Shown here: piece after piece, positions 21,280 to 32,379 of the stretch
Numbering within the stretch: position 1 is the stretch's first letter
How the letters are laid out: the number at the start of each line of letters is the position of its first letter
Source of the DNA: Acanthosepion esculentum
Lineage: Eukaryota > Mollusca > Cephalopoda > Sepiida > Sepiidae
DNA: 64,000 nt
Direction of reading: 5' to 3'
Assembly (NCBI GenBank): GCA_964036315.1
Contig: OZ038492.1
Coordinates: 36,263,618 to 36,327,617 of the forward strand
Notes under the pieces: model-generated
Databases searched by the model: none
Seen by the model: only the letters and a program-made list of their open reading frames with translations
Told to the model about the DNA's origin: nothing
Position numbers and translations under genes: made by a program

Positions 21280-22535
21280 AAATATCTATATTATATATGT
21301 CGGGGTGTATGCGTAACAAACCTCAAAATATCATCTAATTCCTTTATAAATTTTACGTTAAATTTATTATTCTTGTAGTTGTCTGTCTGTGTTTGAGTGT
21401 ATGTGTTTTGCTTGTGTCTCTATGTGCGTATGTGTGTAGATTTATTCCTTGATAAATACGAATGTTTTTCTACCATCTTACAAATAAATTACTATTTATA
21501 TTGGCGTTGTGTGCGCGTGTGGTCGATACATTTTTGTTTACTGTCTTGACGCACGCTAGTGACGTATATTTAATGTAAGCAATTTCTTACGGCAAATTGT
21601 CTTCAAATTACACGATTGCATGAATACTCCATAACATTTAATAGCACGTTAGCGTCATTGCAATGATAGTTAGCTCCCCTTGATTGGTTATAAAATGGCG
21701 GACATTCAAAGAAAAGGAAACATACAAAGTATTTTTTTCCGAAGGAAGGTGAGATGCAAAGACAAGCAGATAAATCAATGTGCTGAAATTAACTTCGACA
21801 AAGTATCACGAGGAGATTTAAAAGAGAGATAATAGCCTTTCTGAGGTGATTAAGTGCAAGATTAGAGGGGTTTTGATGGCGCACTCAATGAGAAAAACCC
21901 GTGATATGAATCTGATATGAAGATAATCAACATTGACGGCAATGCGAGATTAAAAATAAGTTATATTGTAGTATTTTCGCGTATAATTATCCAGAATACT
22001 AATTAATCAAACCGCTTCGGTTAGAGAGGTACAGAGTAATGTGATCATTATCGACTTCAAATGCATCTATGACCCTGACAAGAAGCTACTTGATTGAAAG
22101 AAGCTCACTCAATTTGACAGTTCATAACTAGAAAGACATATTGAGTCCTAACGCAATGTTGCGGTAACTAAAGCGATTTGATGAATGATTTGCTGGCTCA
22201 CATGAACTTTATTGTTTAATTGTAGAATGCTTATTAAAATATTTCTGTTTCATCATCTTTCGAAAGAAGAATATTTGACGAGGCATAACTAACTTCATCC
22301 AAAGTCACAGGTATATATCTATTTATTTCTTTATATATTTAGGGTCTGCACGTTTTTGAACAAACATCCCTAATATCTAAATAGTGCAAATTTAAGTCAG
22401 CTGGCGTGAGCATTCGTTAGTCCGGATAACGAAAATGAACTTTCCGATAGGTTTCGAAACTGCATCGAAACAAGAGAGCCTAAGCCAACACATGTATCCG
22501 CTATATCATGTCGGATTATAAATAGAAAATATTAA
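21280..22535. other. Unassigned sequence with a CCAAT/YY1-like site
   Basis: Around 21683-21703 the plus strand reads GATTGGTTATAAAATGGCGG: an inverted CCAAT box, an A/T-rich TATAAAA and a YY1/TISU-like AAAATGGCGG. A donor-like GAAG/GTGAGA occurs about 50 bp downstream. No coding exon is recognisable, so a promoter is only a possibility. Confidence 0.25.
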
Positions 22536-22539
22536 TACT

Positions 22540-22540
22540 C

Positions 22541-22639
<99 letters not shown>

Positions 22640-22652
22640 TTGTGTATGTATG
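22540..22652. repeat. (CT)n(TA)n(TG)n compound microsatellite
   Basis: Three adjoining tracts; the TA part is about 60 bp. Confidence 0.95.
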
Positions 22653-22659
22653 TATGTAT

Positions 22660-23117
22660 ATTAAAATACTAAGAGAGAACAGAAAATCTTTGTGTATAAA
22701 CATATGAATTAAGCAAATAAATAAAAATGCCAAGATTATTTTTGTTATTGAAAACGCAGACGACTCGCTGAATAACGGAAGTATACGTTTATTAGCAGGC
22801 ATCCCCACCTAAACTTAAACTGACTTTGTAAGTAACATATATTGGACACATAAACTGTCTAGGGAAATTAAAACCCAAGCTCCACTAACCAAAATAGATT
22901 GAATTTTCCTTAACCTTAACAACTGAAAAGATTAAGATTGTCTCCGCTTAAAAATTAAGTAAATTTCTTAGAAAATTATTCCTAACATCGTTTGACAATG
23001 AAACGAAACTATGAAATTTAAATTTAATTTTTATAATTAAATTTATAAATTTGGTTTCACATTTGAAACAGAAATTTTCTGTGTCGCAATCGAATCATAT
23101 TTTTACAAAAGAAAATA

Positions 23118-23120
<3 letters not shown>
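22660..23120. other. Unassigned AT-rich sequence
   Basis: No recognisable gene or repeat. Confidence 0.35.

Positions 23121-23123
<3 letters not shown>

Positions 23124-23186
<63 letters not shown>
23124..23186. repeat. (TA)n microsatellite replacing a mariner end
   Basis: Pure TA tract that stops exactly where mariner copy 1 becomes alignable with copy 2, about 50 bp inside the expected 5' end. Confidence 0.95.
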
Positions 23187-23187
<1 letters not shown>

Positions 23188-24417
23188 GAAATTTAAAGAG
23201 TATTTTATAATGTCTAATGGAGCCGAACATTATTTTTATGTTTAGATGCATTTACACTGATCAAATTTTATTTCAGAGAACAATAAAATTAAATTTTGTT
23301 TGATTAAATCCCTGCTAACATGGAAGTACCCAAGTATCATTTGAGGCACATAATGCTTTATGAGTTCAAGAAAGGAAACTCAGCAGCCGAGGCGGCTAAA
23401 AACATTCACTCAGTTTATGGAGAGGAATGTGCGAATGAAAGAACTTGCAGAAGATGGTTTGCAAAATTCAGAGGTGGCGATTTCCCCCTTGAAGATGAAG
23501 ATCGAACCGGACGTCTAGTTGAGTTTGATGAAAAGCTTCATGAAGCAGCCCTTGAAGAAAATCCTGATTTATCAGTTGAGGAATTGGCAGTGGTTCTCAG
23601 TTCAAACCATACAACTATTCATCGTCATCTTCAACAACTTGGAAAAGTTCTTAAACTTGGAAAATGGGTGCCTCATGAATTGTCTGAAAACAACCTCAAA
23701 TCCCGAGTTGACATCTGCTCTTCTCTCCATTCTCGCCAACTTGTTTCACCTTTTTTGGATAGACTTGTGACTGGCGACGAAAAATGGATCTTTTAACGAA
23801 ATGTTAAGCGTCATAGACAGTGCCTTGGTAAAGGGGAAGGACCCAAGCCATAGCCGAGAAGGGAACTTCATGGGCAAAAGGTCCTTCTTTCAATCTGGTG
23901 AGATTGCCATGGAATAATCCACTTTGAATTCTTACCACCTAATGCAACAATTAATGCTCAAATATACTGTCAGCAATTAGAGCGTTTGAACCAAGCTTTG
24001 AGGAAAAAAAAGACCTGCTCTAGTGAATCGAAAACGGGTGTTGTTTCATCAGGACAAGGCACGACCACGCACAGCAAAAATCACGTCACAAAAGATCGTC
24101 GAACTTGGTTGGGAGAAAATTCCTCATTCAACTTATTCTCCCTACCTTGCTCCTTCAAACTACCATTTACTTACCTGGCAGAATCATTTGGAAGAAACAG
24201 CTTTTGTAACACAGGAAGAGGTTAAATCTGACATTTGTGAGTTCTTCGAATCAAAGCCAAAATAATTTTACAGTAATGGAATTAGCAAGCTTGTTAATAG
24301 ATGGAAGGAAGTCATAGATAATCAGGGAAAATACATTGTTGATTGAATCTGTAATTAAATGTAACATTTGGTCACTTGTTTCAAAATTCAAAATTCAGAC
24401 AGAACTTATGGGATGAC

Positions 24418-24421
<4 letters not shown>
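23187..24421 (+). mobile_element. Mariner element, copy 1, lacking its 5' TIR
   Basis: The right end GGGATGACCTGA at 24421 abuts TA and matches the TIR of copy 2 (55591-56868, opposite strand). The left TIR and about 50 bp are missing and replaced by (TA)n. The remainder is collinear with copy 2. With only one TIR this copy could not be mobilised by a transposase. Confidence 0.88.
23320..24346 (+). pseudogene. Mariner transposase (Hsmar1/cecropia-like), broken
   Basis: The ATG at 23320 opens a 158-codon frame with the two N-terminal HTH motifs (LRHIMLYEFKKGNSAAEAAK, then ERTCRRWFAKFRGGDF) and the linker WVPHEL. The first catalytic D is in VTGDEKWIF. Two in-frame stops follow (23794; near 23850) with another near 23900, then an A-run frameshift near 24010. 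The second D is in FHQDKARP. The third position, in SPYLAPSNYHL, is N instead of D, with 34 residues between it and the second D. The usual D of the SPDLAP motif is also Y. Length and layout otherwise fit a ~345-residue mariner protein. Confidence 0.9.

Positions 24422-24497
<76 letters not shown>
24422..24497. repeat. (TA)n microsatellite
   Basis: TA tract abutting the mariner right end. Confidence 0.95.
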
Positions 24498-24499
<2 letters not shown>

Positions 24500-24599
24500 C
24501 TCCCTATAAATATTTCTGGCAAATAAGGAATGATGATAATACACCCATTACTTCGTGGGATATTGTAACAAAAAAAAACAATTCTTATGATAGGAAAAG

Positions 24600-24601
<2 letters not shown>

Positions 24602-24640
<39 letters not shown>
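24602..24640. repeat. (TA)n microsatellite
   Basis: Pure TA tract. Confidence 0.95.
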
Positions 24641-24643
<3 letters not shown>

Positions 24644-25090
24644 TATGCCTTGTAGAAAATTATACTTAAATAATCCTAAGTTTTCAAACAGGAGAAATGA
24701 ATGGATGATTACATATATACATAAAAATAAATATCTACTGAAATACGTTGATTAATTTTAAATGTGAATTATGACCTTTCCATTTTTTAGGGATTTTTAG
24801 GTTGTTTAGTTACGTTTATCTTTATATAATATTTTTTAACAAAAATTTTATAAAAAGATAAAATTTATATATATATTTTCCCTTTATGTTTAATATAATA
24901 ATATAATGTTCACAGCTTTAAATAAAAATTAATATATTCTTTTATTTATTTTATATATGTAAAATAAAAATTCCGTCTATTTTACATGCAACATATATTT
25001 TTAAAAACAAAAACTTTAATCCAAGTATAATATATGGATTTCGCCATTTGGATAAATTCTCGGGATTTGTTCCAACTTTTGCGTGATCTA
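24640..25090. other. Unassigned, very AT-rich sequence
   Basis: Nothing recognisable beyond A/T runs. Confidence 0.35.
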
Positions 25091-25094
25091 GTTT

Positions 25095-25390
25095 TTTTCC
25101 TATCATTCTAGCTTTAATCAATGCCAAAGAGGTTAACCATCTTCACTCTCACGATCTACTCTTTGACAAACACTATGGATTCCGTTTTGTCCGGTCTACC
25201 GCTGACATGCGTTTGACAGGGTTTGGTGAGCTGGTCTTCTACGTAAGCTTCAGAGGTATGGTATTACGGGATGTTTATTTGATTTAATACAATCATTTCT
25301 ATTTAATCGGGAAATGAAGGTCGTCCTGAACGGGTCTCTTCCAGTTCCTTTCATACTAACGCGTATTTGTGTATTTGGGAATGAATTCTT
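25095..25390 (+). pseudogene. LINE RT fragment with internal deletion
   Basis: The frame reads NHLHSHDLLFDKHYGFRF and RSTADM, then jumps, missing about 30 residues including the ALDISKAFDRVW stretch, to sequence matching LLRKLRGYGIT and FDLIQSFLSNRD of the 18.8-kb LINE. This is palm sequence without the catalytic YADD block. Confidence 0.7.
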
Positions 25391-26050
25391 CTTTTTAGTT
25401 CAATTAAAGACGAGTGAAACGGCACTGCGATAAAGCATCGTATTTAAGTTTTCTTGGGTTCCTATAAAACTTTTCTTTTCTAGACGTAAAGTGTGTAAGA
25501 ATTACTTAATGCAACCTAAAGACTCTTGACGTTAATGTTGATGACTGGGAAACTGTTGCTGAAGATAGATCTGGTTAGAGAATATCGATTTGGGAAAGTT
25601 CTAACTACTTTGAACAGAAGAGAATTGCCATTAGGAAAAGAGAAATAGAATCTCTCTCAAATTAGGACACCAACACATTTGCAATATCTTTGGCAAAGTC
25701 ACCCATTCGACGTCTGCTTTAGCCAGTCTCGTAAGATTACAGCAGATAGGTCAGATGCAAATGCAACCCCATCACTGCAGGTTATTTGTTGGAGATTTGT
25801 GACAAGGTTTACAATCTGAAAGACTCAGACATCACATGAATGTCCACAGAAACAAGCAAGTTTCCAACATAGGTAACACAGAAATTATGTTTGACGCGTG
25901 TGTACAGAGGACGTAAAAGTGAAGTTGACATTAAGAATAATTGGCTCGAGTAAAAAATGATGGAAATAATAAAGTTCCGGATGAAAAACAAAAGAAAAAA
26001 GTTACCAAATGAAAGAAGATCTCCTGCAAAGAAGTGACAACCATCAACAT
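25390..26050. other. Unassigned sequence
   Basis: No recognisable domain or repeat. Confidence 0.35.
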
Positions 26051-26052
26051 CG

Positions 26053-26053
<1 letters not shown>

Positions 26054-26100
<47 letters not shown>
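26054..26100. repeat. (TA)n microsatellite
   Basis: Abuts the foldback on its left. Confidence 0.95.
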
Positions 26101-26103
<3 letters not shown>

Positions 26104-26290
26104 GAAAACGGCTCAAACACTAATATTCCATGGTTATAATTTGTTACATTGGAATCGTAATCACGATCCAATTTATCTGATATACAAATTAAAAAATTTG
26201 AATTTGTAATTCTGATGAATTGGATCGTGATTACGATTCCAATGTTAATAAATTATAACCATGGAATATTAGTGTTTCAGCCTTTTTTAT
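26101..26290. mobile_element. Long foldback element, ~85-bp arms
   Basis: Bases about 26103-26190 pair with 26199-26287 with few mismatches around an A-rich centre. The outer sequence (CACTAATATTCCATGG) is the same as in the 7287-7418 foldback. Each arm contains a second stem (ATTGGATCGTG against ACGATTCCAAT) preceded by CTGATGA or CAGATAA. It is followed by a conserved module containing GAGTTCTACCTGGATTCTAT and then (TA)n. Confidence 0.88.
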
Positions 26291-26346
26291 AATATTCTTA
26301 CTATGTCCTGGACATTGAGTTCTACCTGGATTCTATCCTCTCGGGA

Positions 26347-26348
<2 letters not shown>

Positions 26349-26385
<37 letters not shown>
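26349..26385. repeat. (TA)n microsatellite
   Basis: Separates two foldback elements. Confidence 0.95.
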
Positions 26386-26386
<1 letters not shown>

Positions 26387-26525
26387 AAAACGTATTGAAA
26401 TGGCTACACCAAGGTTTTCATGTTTCAGTACTGGTGATCCAATTACTTACCATAGCCTGAAGAAGTACAATAAAATTATTGAAACGTGAAAACCTTTCTG
26501 TAGCATTTTCAATGTTTTATTATAA
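26386..26525. mobile_element. Foldback element, ~45-bp imperfect arms
   Basis: The left arm (TTGAAATGGCTACACCAAGG, continuing through TTTCATGTTTCA) pairs with the right arm (TTGAAACGTGAAAACCTTTC, continuing through TGTAGCATTTTCAATG). The loop-side sequence CCTGAAGAAGTACAATAAAA, then TTATTGAAACGT, resembles the CUGANGA plus GAAA layout of PLE terminal repeats. It is bounded on the left by (TA)n. Confidence 0.7.
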
Positions 26526-26626
26526 TCTCTTATGATAAAAATAATAATAATAATAAATTGTATTCAACATTTTTTTAAAGTAAATGCTACTAACAGTGGA
26601 ATTTTACCTTATCTGTCTTCCTCTCG

Positions 26627-26631
<5 letters not shown>

Positions 26632-26688
<57 letters not shown>
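26632..26688. repeat. (TA)n microsatellite
   Basis: Pure TA tract. Confidence 0.95.
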
Positions 26689-26691
<3 letters not shown>

Positions 26692-26979
26692 GCGAAACTG
26701 TTCAAATTGTGTTAACGAAAAATTGTCCATTTGTATTAATTAACTTTTGAACCGTTTTATCTTAGATATGGATAAAGTTATGCTACTGTAATTTACCGAG
26801 GTTTTTATAACACTATTCGCCTCTACTTTGCGATATAAGAATTTATAATTGCTCTCCGAGATTAACAGTTGAATCCGAATGAATCGATTGTAAAAGGAAA
26901 TGATACGTTCATCATTAATTAATTATAGCTATGGATCGGAGGCTCAAGAAGTTTTGAAATGAAGTTCATACATAGATAT

Positions 26980-27221
26980 TGTTATGGTCCAAGGTTAGGA
27001 CCGAGGAAGAACAACACGAACACAAGAGTAGGAATAACAAAGATATATTACACAGAATAATGATACAAGATGTGAAAGATGTTAGTATGACTGTCAGTCT
27101 GGTTTGGAGTAAAATACTATTGGCTCGACTCGATTCCGTCTAATCACTCTCTCTTGAGAGGCGCAGTATTCATAGTGTCAGGAAAAGTTCACTCCGTCGT
27201 TATAGGTAAGGTCCCCTAACA
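26980..27221 (-). repeat. 3' LTR
   Basis: Begins TGTTATGGTCCAAGG and ends CCCCTAACA in plus-strand reading, terminating in the TG/CA dinucleotides. It is a direct repeat of 31511-31752. Confidence 0.93.
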
Positions 27222-27240
27222 CCCCCCTCCCAAAGCTTTT
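27222..27240 (-). promoter_or_regulatory. Polypurine tract
   Basis: On the minus strand AAAGCTTTGGGAGGGGGG immediately precedes the 3' LTR. This is the expected second-strand primer position. Confidence 0.75.
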
Positions 27241-27312
27241 ACCTCGCAGGTGTCTTTAATATCTTTTCCTCTTCGGATTAATCATCAAAGGCTTTATAAT
27301 TTTTTTTCTGCT

Positions 27313-28604
27313 TCATTTCCGCGGTTTCGAAATTGCTTGAGGCCTTTGCATATTGAATGTTTCAAATACTGTGTCCATTACTTCCTCCTCTTCCTGAGGT
27401 AGACCGTTAGAATCCTCTAACAGCCTCTTACTGATGTGATTTAATTGCCTTTTATGCGAGAACTTCGGACTCTGAATTATGGAAATCACGTTCCCGATTC
27501 GTTTCTCTATTGTACCTGGCTCCCAATAGGATGTACTGTTTTTGAACATTTAAAAAAAAAACTTTCTCCCTTGGGTTAAATGTTCTTTTTGGTATAAACG
27601 ACGTTGGCGATTGCTTTGTCTGCTTTGGCAGTAATTTGTCGAATACCGATCTAATTTTTCGGGTGAACATCACTTCCGCCGGTGATAATGCCGATGGCGT
27701 AGTACTGTTCGGTGTAATTCTATACACTTGCAAGAATTGTTGTAAAGCCTTTTCTGTTGGTACATCATATGCTTTCCTTAATGCTCTTCTTAATGTATCT
27801 ACAAAACTCTCCGCTTGCCCGTTTGATCTTGGATGATATGGCGGTGATTTGATATGTTTCACCTGAAAAGTTTCACAAAATTCTTGAAAATCCGCAGATG
27901 TAAGTTGTGTCCCATTATCGGTGACTAGACAATCAACCACTCCGAAACGAGCAAACAGCTCGTGAAGGCAATTTATTTTATTCTCAGAAGTAGGTTTTCT
28001 ACAACGAAATACTTCTGGCCATTTGCTGTAACTGTCTACTACAATCAAGTAGTAAAAACCATCTAATGTACCTGCGAAATCTACATGGATTCTCGACCAC
28101 GGTCGATCTGTCTTAGGCCATGACTTTTGGATAATCGGAGGTGCCTTGACTGCTAAGGAACAGCCCTTGCATTTGTCCGCCATATGTATAATATCTTGAT
28201 CCATGTTTCGCCAGTACACGTAACTTCGCATTAAGGATTTCATCCTGTTCTTTCCTTGGTGGCCCACGTTAAAATCCTTGAGGATTCGCCTTTGTAGCGT
28301 TTTCGGGGTTACTACTCTTTCATTATATAGCAGAACATTATCACACAACGAAAAACTGTCTGATATATGCTTATCTTTTCCTACAATATTTGTTTTCGTT
28401 TCCTTTATCGTCATTCACTGCTTCGTTTCTTATTTCCTGTAATGTGACGGGGAGGTCTCGAATTGTACTACATAATGATGTTCTAATATCTTCCTCATAT
28501 CGTAAAGCTGCAATTACGGAATCTTCTAATGGCTCCGTTTTCTTTGGTATTAGTCTCGAAAGACCATCTGCATGCCCGATTTTGCTTGATGGAAGATACT
28601 CCAA
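27313..28604 (-). pseudogene. Gypsy integrase region, frameshifted
   Basis: Minus ORF 27452-28414 contains an HHCC-type zinc module ending CKGCSL and the catalytic core: D in HVDFAGTLDG, D in VTDNGTQL and E in RSNGQAES. The second D and the E are separated by 35 residues (D,D-35-E intact). A frameshift near 27550 moves the C-terminal 78 residues into another frame. At the N-terminal side (28371-28604) a second frame carries the RNase H-integrase connection (SSKIGHADGLSR). Catalytic residues survive but the frame does not. Confidence 0.9.
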
Positions 28605-28689
28605 TTTAAAGTTATAATTTAATAAAATAGTTCCCTATCTTAGCAATCTATTAGCAGTGTAGACAGGTAGACCATTCTTTGATCCAAAT

Positions 28690-29950
28690 ATTGTCAATAA
28701 CGGCTTGTGGTCCGTCTGTAAGGTGAAAAATCTACCGTAAATATATCTGTAGAATCTCGTAACCGCAAAAGTAATCCCCAGCACTTCTTTTTCGATTTGC
28801 GAGTAACTTTGTTCGGTTGGTAGAATATTCTTGACGAATGCACGATGAGTTTAAGTATCCCATCCGGCATTTTATGAAGTATACATGCCCCAGCACCATA
28901 GGTACTCGCGTCACTCGCGACTATTATTTCCAATTTTGGGTCATAATGCGCTAAAAATAAATCCGCTGTTAGAGTCTTAATGATTTTGTCGAAGGTTTTC
29001 TGACATTCATATGACCATTCCCAATTTTTTTCCTTCTTCAACAGTTCTTTTAAGGGTGCGCGTAATTTGTGCATGTTAGGAATAAATTCTTGATAATAAT
29101 TTACTAAGCTCAAGATGCTTTGTATTTCGGCTAAATTTTTTGGAGTCAGCATTTTTTTTTATTGCCGTGGCCCTTTCTGGGTCTGTTCTTCTTCCTTATT
29201 CGTCAATAATATGTCCCAAATATTTTATCTCCTTCATAAAGAAGTCACATTTATTTTCCTTTGCCTTAAAACCGTAGTTTTGTATCTGCCTGAAAACCTC
29301 TTGAACGTGTTCCCAGTGTTGTTCAATATTTTTGCTATTTATCAGGATGTCATCAAGGTTTGCGATCCTGAAATCCAGTCCGCCTAGAATAGTGCCCATA
29401 ATTTGCTGAAATATCGCCGTCGCTACTTTGATCCTGAATGGTAATCTCTGGAACTTATATAACCTTTAATGTGTGTTTATGCAAAACAACCTCGAGCTTT
29501 CCTCATCTACTGGTACTTGTAGGTATGCTTCGCTCAAATCTATCTTTGAGAAAAATTTTCTTCCGTTCAACTTTGTGAAAACTTCCTCTGGACTAGGGAG
29601 AGGATAGTGATAATCCTTAATCGCTGCATTCAATCCCGTCTAGAAATCAGCGCATACTCGTATCTCACCCGATTTCTTTTTCAAGTAAACCATAGGTGCG
29701 GCCCATTGACTATATTCCACCTTTGTCAATATCCTGGTTTTCAAGAGTCTATCCAACTATCCGTCTATTTTTTCTAATGATGCAAAAGGTACATTTCTTT
29801 TCTTCTTGAAAATGGGTTGTACATTTTCTTTTAGTTCGATTTTTACCGCCATTTTTTTACACCTCCCGAGGCCGGCTGAAAATACGTCGGGGAAACTATC
29901 CTTTAATTTCTCCTTCAATTTCTCTGCCTCGGTCGACAACCTTTTCAACT
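28690..29950 (-). pseudogene. Gypsy reverse transcriptase and RNase H, broken
   Basis: Order on the minus strand: a linker ORF (29757-29948, KEKLKDSFPDVFSAGLGRCK), an RT palm with FFSKIDLSEAYLQV and a stop-containing CADF*TGLN, and the catalytic box at about 29355. That box reads ANLDDIL where Gypsy elements have YxDD, so the conserved tyrosine is asparagine. A thumb with YLGHIIDE and a stop/frameshift follow. Then come MLTPKNLAEIQSILSLVNYY and RNase H with SDASTYGAGACIL. Confidence 0.88.
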
Positions 29951-30119
29951 TTTTGTCAGAACGTATTTATCGGTAAATCCCAGAGGTCAATTTCTGCATC
30001 CAGTCAGTTCCAAATAAATTTTCCGTATTTTTAGAACATACATCTTTAATTTCTTTGTCATACAAATTCACATTTGTGATAATTTCCCCCTCAAATTTGA
30101 TTTTTCTTCCTGTTACCGG

Positions 30120-30290
30120 CCTGGCTATTTATATGTTCTCAACATGGTCGGTTTGTTTAATTTCTTCCACGTCTGTAAGCTAATAATGGTTAAATCTGAT
30201 CCGGAATCTAATTGTAATCTGATGTTTTGTTTAACATTTCTACTTGTACGTATTTTCGTATATTTATCCCGTCCGCTTGGTCAGTTTTAA
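30120..30290 (-). pseudogene. Gypsy aspartic protease remnant
   Basis: The minus strand near 30165-30215 encodes LQLDSGSDLTIISL, the D-S/T-G active-site motif of retropepsins. The flanking frames are interrupted. Confidence 0.7.
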
Positions 30291-30296
30291 TGACCC

Positions 30297-30593
30297 TTAC
30301 TCAGCTTTTGTTTTCTTTCTTAGTTCTACAATGCGACCTTTTATGTCCCACTTTATTGCACGACAGACAATCTTATAGCGGTATGGGCAATCTTTGTACC
30401 AATGCAAATTCCCACAGCGATAGCATGGACTGGGTAGTGGTTTCTTCTGAGATTTCATTTGACTTTTTGTAGTAAAATAATTTGTTTGGTTTGTTTTTGA
30501 GGAGGGAACAAAACGTGTTTGTCGTTGTACTTTTTGTATGTGAGCGACGCCAAATCTTATATATCTTTCAAGTCCATTTTTACGCTTATACAT
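30297..30593 (-). pseudogene. Gag nucleocapsid with zinc knuckle
   Basis: The minus ORF contains CYRCGNLHWYKDCPYR, a C-x2-C-x3-H-x4-C knuckle typical of this Gypsy group. It is preceded by a basic, Gln/Lys-rich stretch. It would bind element RNA; the ORF is separated from upstream gag by stops. Confidence 0.85.
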
Positions 30594-31447
30594 CTCTGAC
30601 AGTCTTCAGCCAATTTTTGTAGCGTCAATTCTGATTCACTGTCAAGTTTTGTTAGAATTCTGCGTCTGATCTCCGCATCTTTAGTCGAAACCAGGCCTTG
30701 GGTGAATATCAAACATTTAAAATTGTCCGGCCTGAGTTCAGATAAGTTAAAGTCATCGCAGTGTTTGTTTACTACGGAAGCGAATATTATATAGTCTTCA
30801 CTATCCTTTTGTGTTAAATTTAAACATTTCCATCTTTTGTAGAATAGTCAAGTGTTCGGACTAAATAATTCCGTTAAAAGTTTCACGGCTTCCTTGAAAG
30901 TCAATTCATTTGTTTCCCTCGGTAGGATGTAGTCTCCGAATTTAATGTATTCGATTGATCCTAGTTTCCTCAGTAGTAGACGTACTTTTTTCGCGTCTGA
31001 CCAATTCCCGCAATCAAACTCATATGAATCTTCATATCTTCTGAAGTAAGCCGCGAAGGTTTTGTCTTCGTCCGGTGCATAAGTGATGTCTTTGATAGAA
31101 CTCCATATAGCATTTTGCGAGAATGCCGCTTCATTTCAAGAATTTTGCCCTTTATTTGTTACTGCCCGTAGTAGTAATTCTTGTAGTTCGAGTGACTTCT
31201 CTTCGTTTTTCTGTTGAATTTCTAATTGTTTTTCTTCGAGACTAGTCTGTCTTTCCCCATTTTTTTGTTGCTGCTCTAATTGCATTTTCATTAGTTCCAA
31301 TATGGTTGCCTTAAAGTCTTCCATGTTTACACCGTAATTTTGTGTAACTACTTTTCCTTTTTCCTCAGTGTTTTTTTTTTGTTTTCGCGTAGAACTTGTT
31401 TTTTTTCCAATACCTCCGGCGCCTCTGTTATGGACGACCGATAGCAA
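30594..31447 (-). pseudogene. Gag N-terminal region with coiled coil
   Basis: Minus ORF 31136-31447 has a Gln/Glu/Lys heptad-like segment (MQLEQQQKNGERQTSLEEK) consistent with a coiled coil. The sequence between it and the zinc knuckle shows degenerate capsid-like coding with several stops. Confidence 0.7.
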
Positions 31448-31510
31448 AAAGGCTTCATTTTTTTAGATTCCCCGCGTAGAACTTCGTTTCTTCAATATCC
31501 TCGTAGCCAC

Positions 31511-31748
31511 TGTTATGGTCCAAGGTTAGGACCGAGGAAGAACAACACGAACACAAGAGTAGGAATAACAAAGATATATTACACAGAATAATAATACAAT
31601 ATGTGAAATGTGTTAGTATGACTGTCAGTCTGTTTTGGAGAGATCTACTATTGGCTCGACTCGATTCCGTCTCGTCTGACTCTCTTGAGAGGCGCAGTAT
31701 TCATAGTGTCAGGAAGAGTTCATTCTGTAGTTATAGGTAAGGACCCAT

Positions 31749-31752
<4 letters not shown>
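31511..31752 (-). repeat. 5' LTR
   Basis: Direct repeat of 26980-27221. The sequence downstream in the element sense begins GTGGCTACGAGGATATTGAA, where the primer-binding site would lie; I cannot assign the tRNA with confidence. Confidence 0.92.
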
Positions 31753-31951
<199 letters not shown>

Positions 31952-31969
31952 CAAGGATTATTTATTTTA

Positions 31970-32375
31970 TTTAACATAATATTCACCCTCTCTAACCTTC
32001 TAACTTTCTGTCCTGAATTAGCAAGATTGTCTCACATTTTTCACGTATGATTTCATTTTCAAATCTTCTATCACTGCTTTTTTCAGTATCACAGCTGAAA
32101 CTGCTGTCTCAGCGCCAAACGCCTTATGGGTTGAGTTGGATCTTTTCTAATTGGTCTGTTTAGCTTTACATCAAACTGACAGAACCCTTTTCCTACTGTG
32201 GCGTCCTGATCCAGTTCTCCTTTCTACTGCTTCCTTTTTTAAAAACTTATTCACTGTTTTCTTGATGCTTCTTGAATGGACTTTCAAGATGGAAAACAGA
32301 GTGTGAATGTTGGCACCATCGCTGAAGGCCTAAATGACCTTTTGATCTTTGTCCTCTCACCATTGTTTCGCTGGG
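31970..32375 (-). pseudogene. Tc1-like transposase N-terminal fragment
   Basis: In minus-strand frames I read VPTFTLCF, FKKHQE, RTGSGRHSRKRVLS and NRPIRKDPTQPIRRLALR, then EDLKMKSYVKNVRQ. This is the paired-HTH DNA-binding order of Tc1/IS630-type transposases of the same style as 16.3 and 57.3 kb. Several frameshifts occur and no catalytic core remains. Confidence 0.45.
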
Positions 32376-32379
32376 AAAA

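Larger units (their letters stand above)
26980..31752 (-). mobile_element. Ty3/Gypsy LTR retrotransposon, LTR-bounded, decayed
   Basis: Two 242-bp TG...CA LTRs enclose about 4.3 kb with gag (coiled coil and zinc knuckle), protease, RT, RNase H and integrase in Gypsy order on the minus strand. All coding parts carry stops or frameshifts. The LTRs differ at roughly twenty positions by eye, so the insertion is not recent. It sits next to (TA)n on its right. The protein style resembles mollusc K02A2.6-like Gypsy elements. No env-like ORF is seen. Confidence 0.92.
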
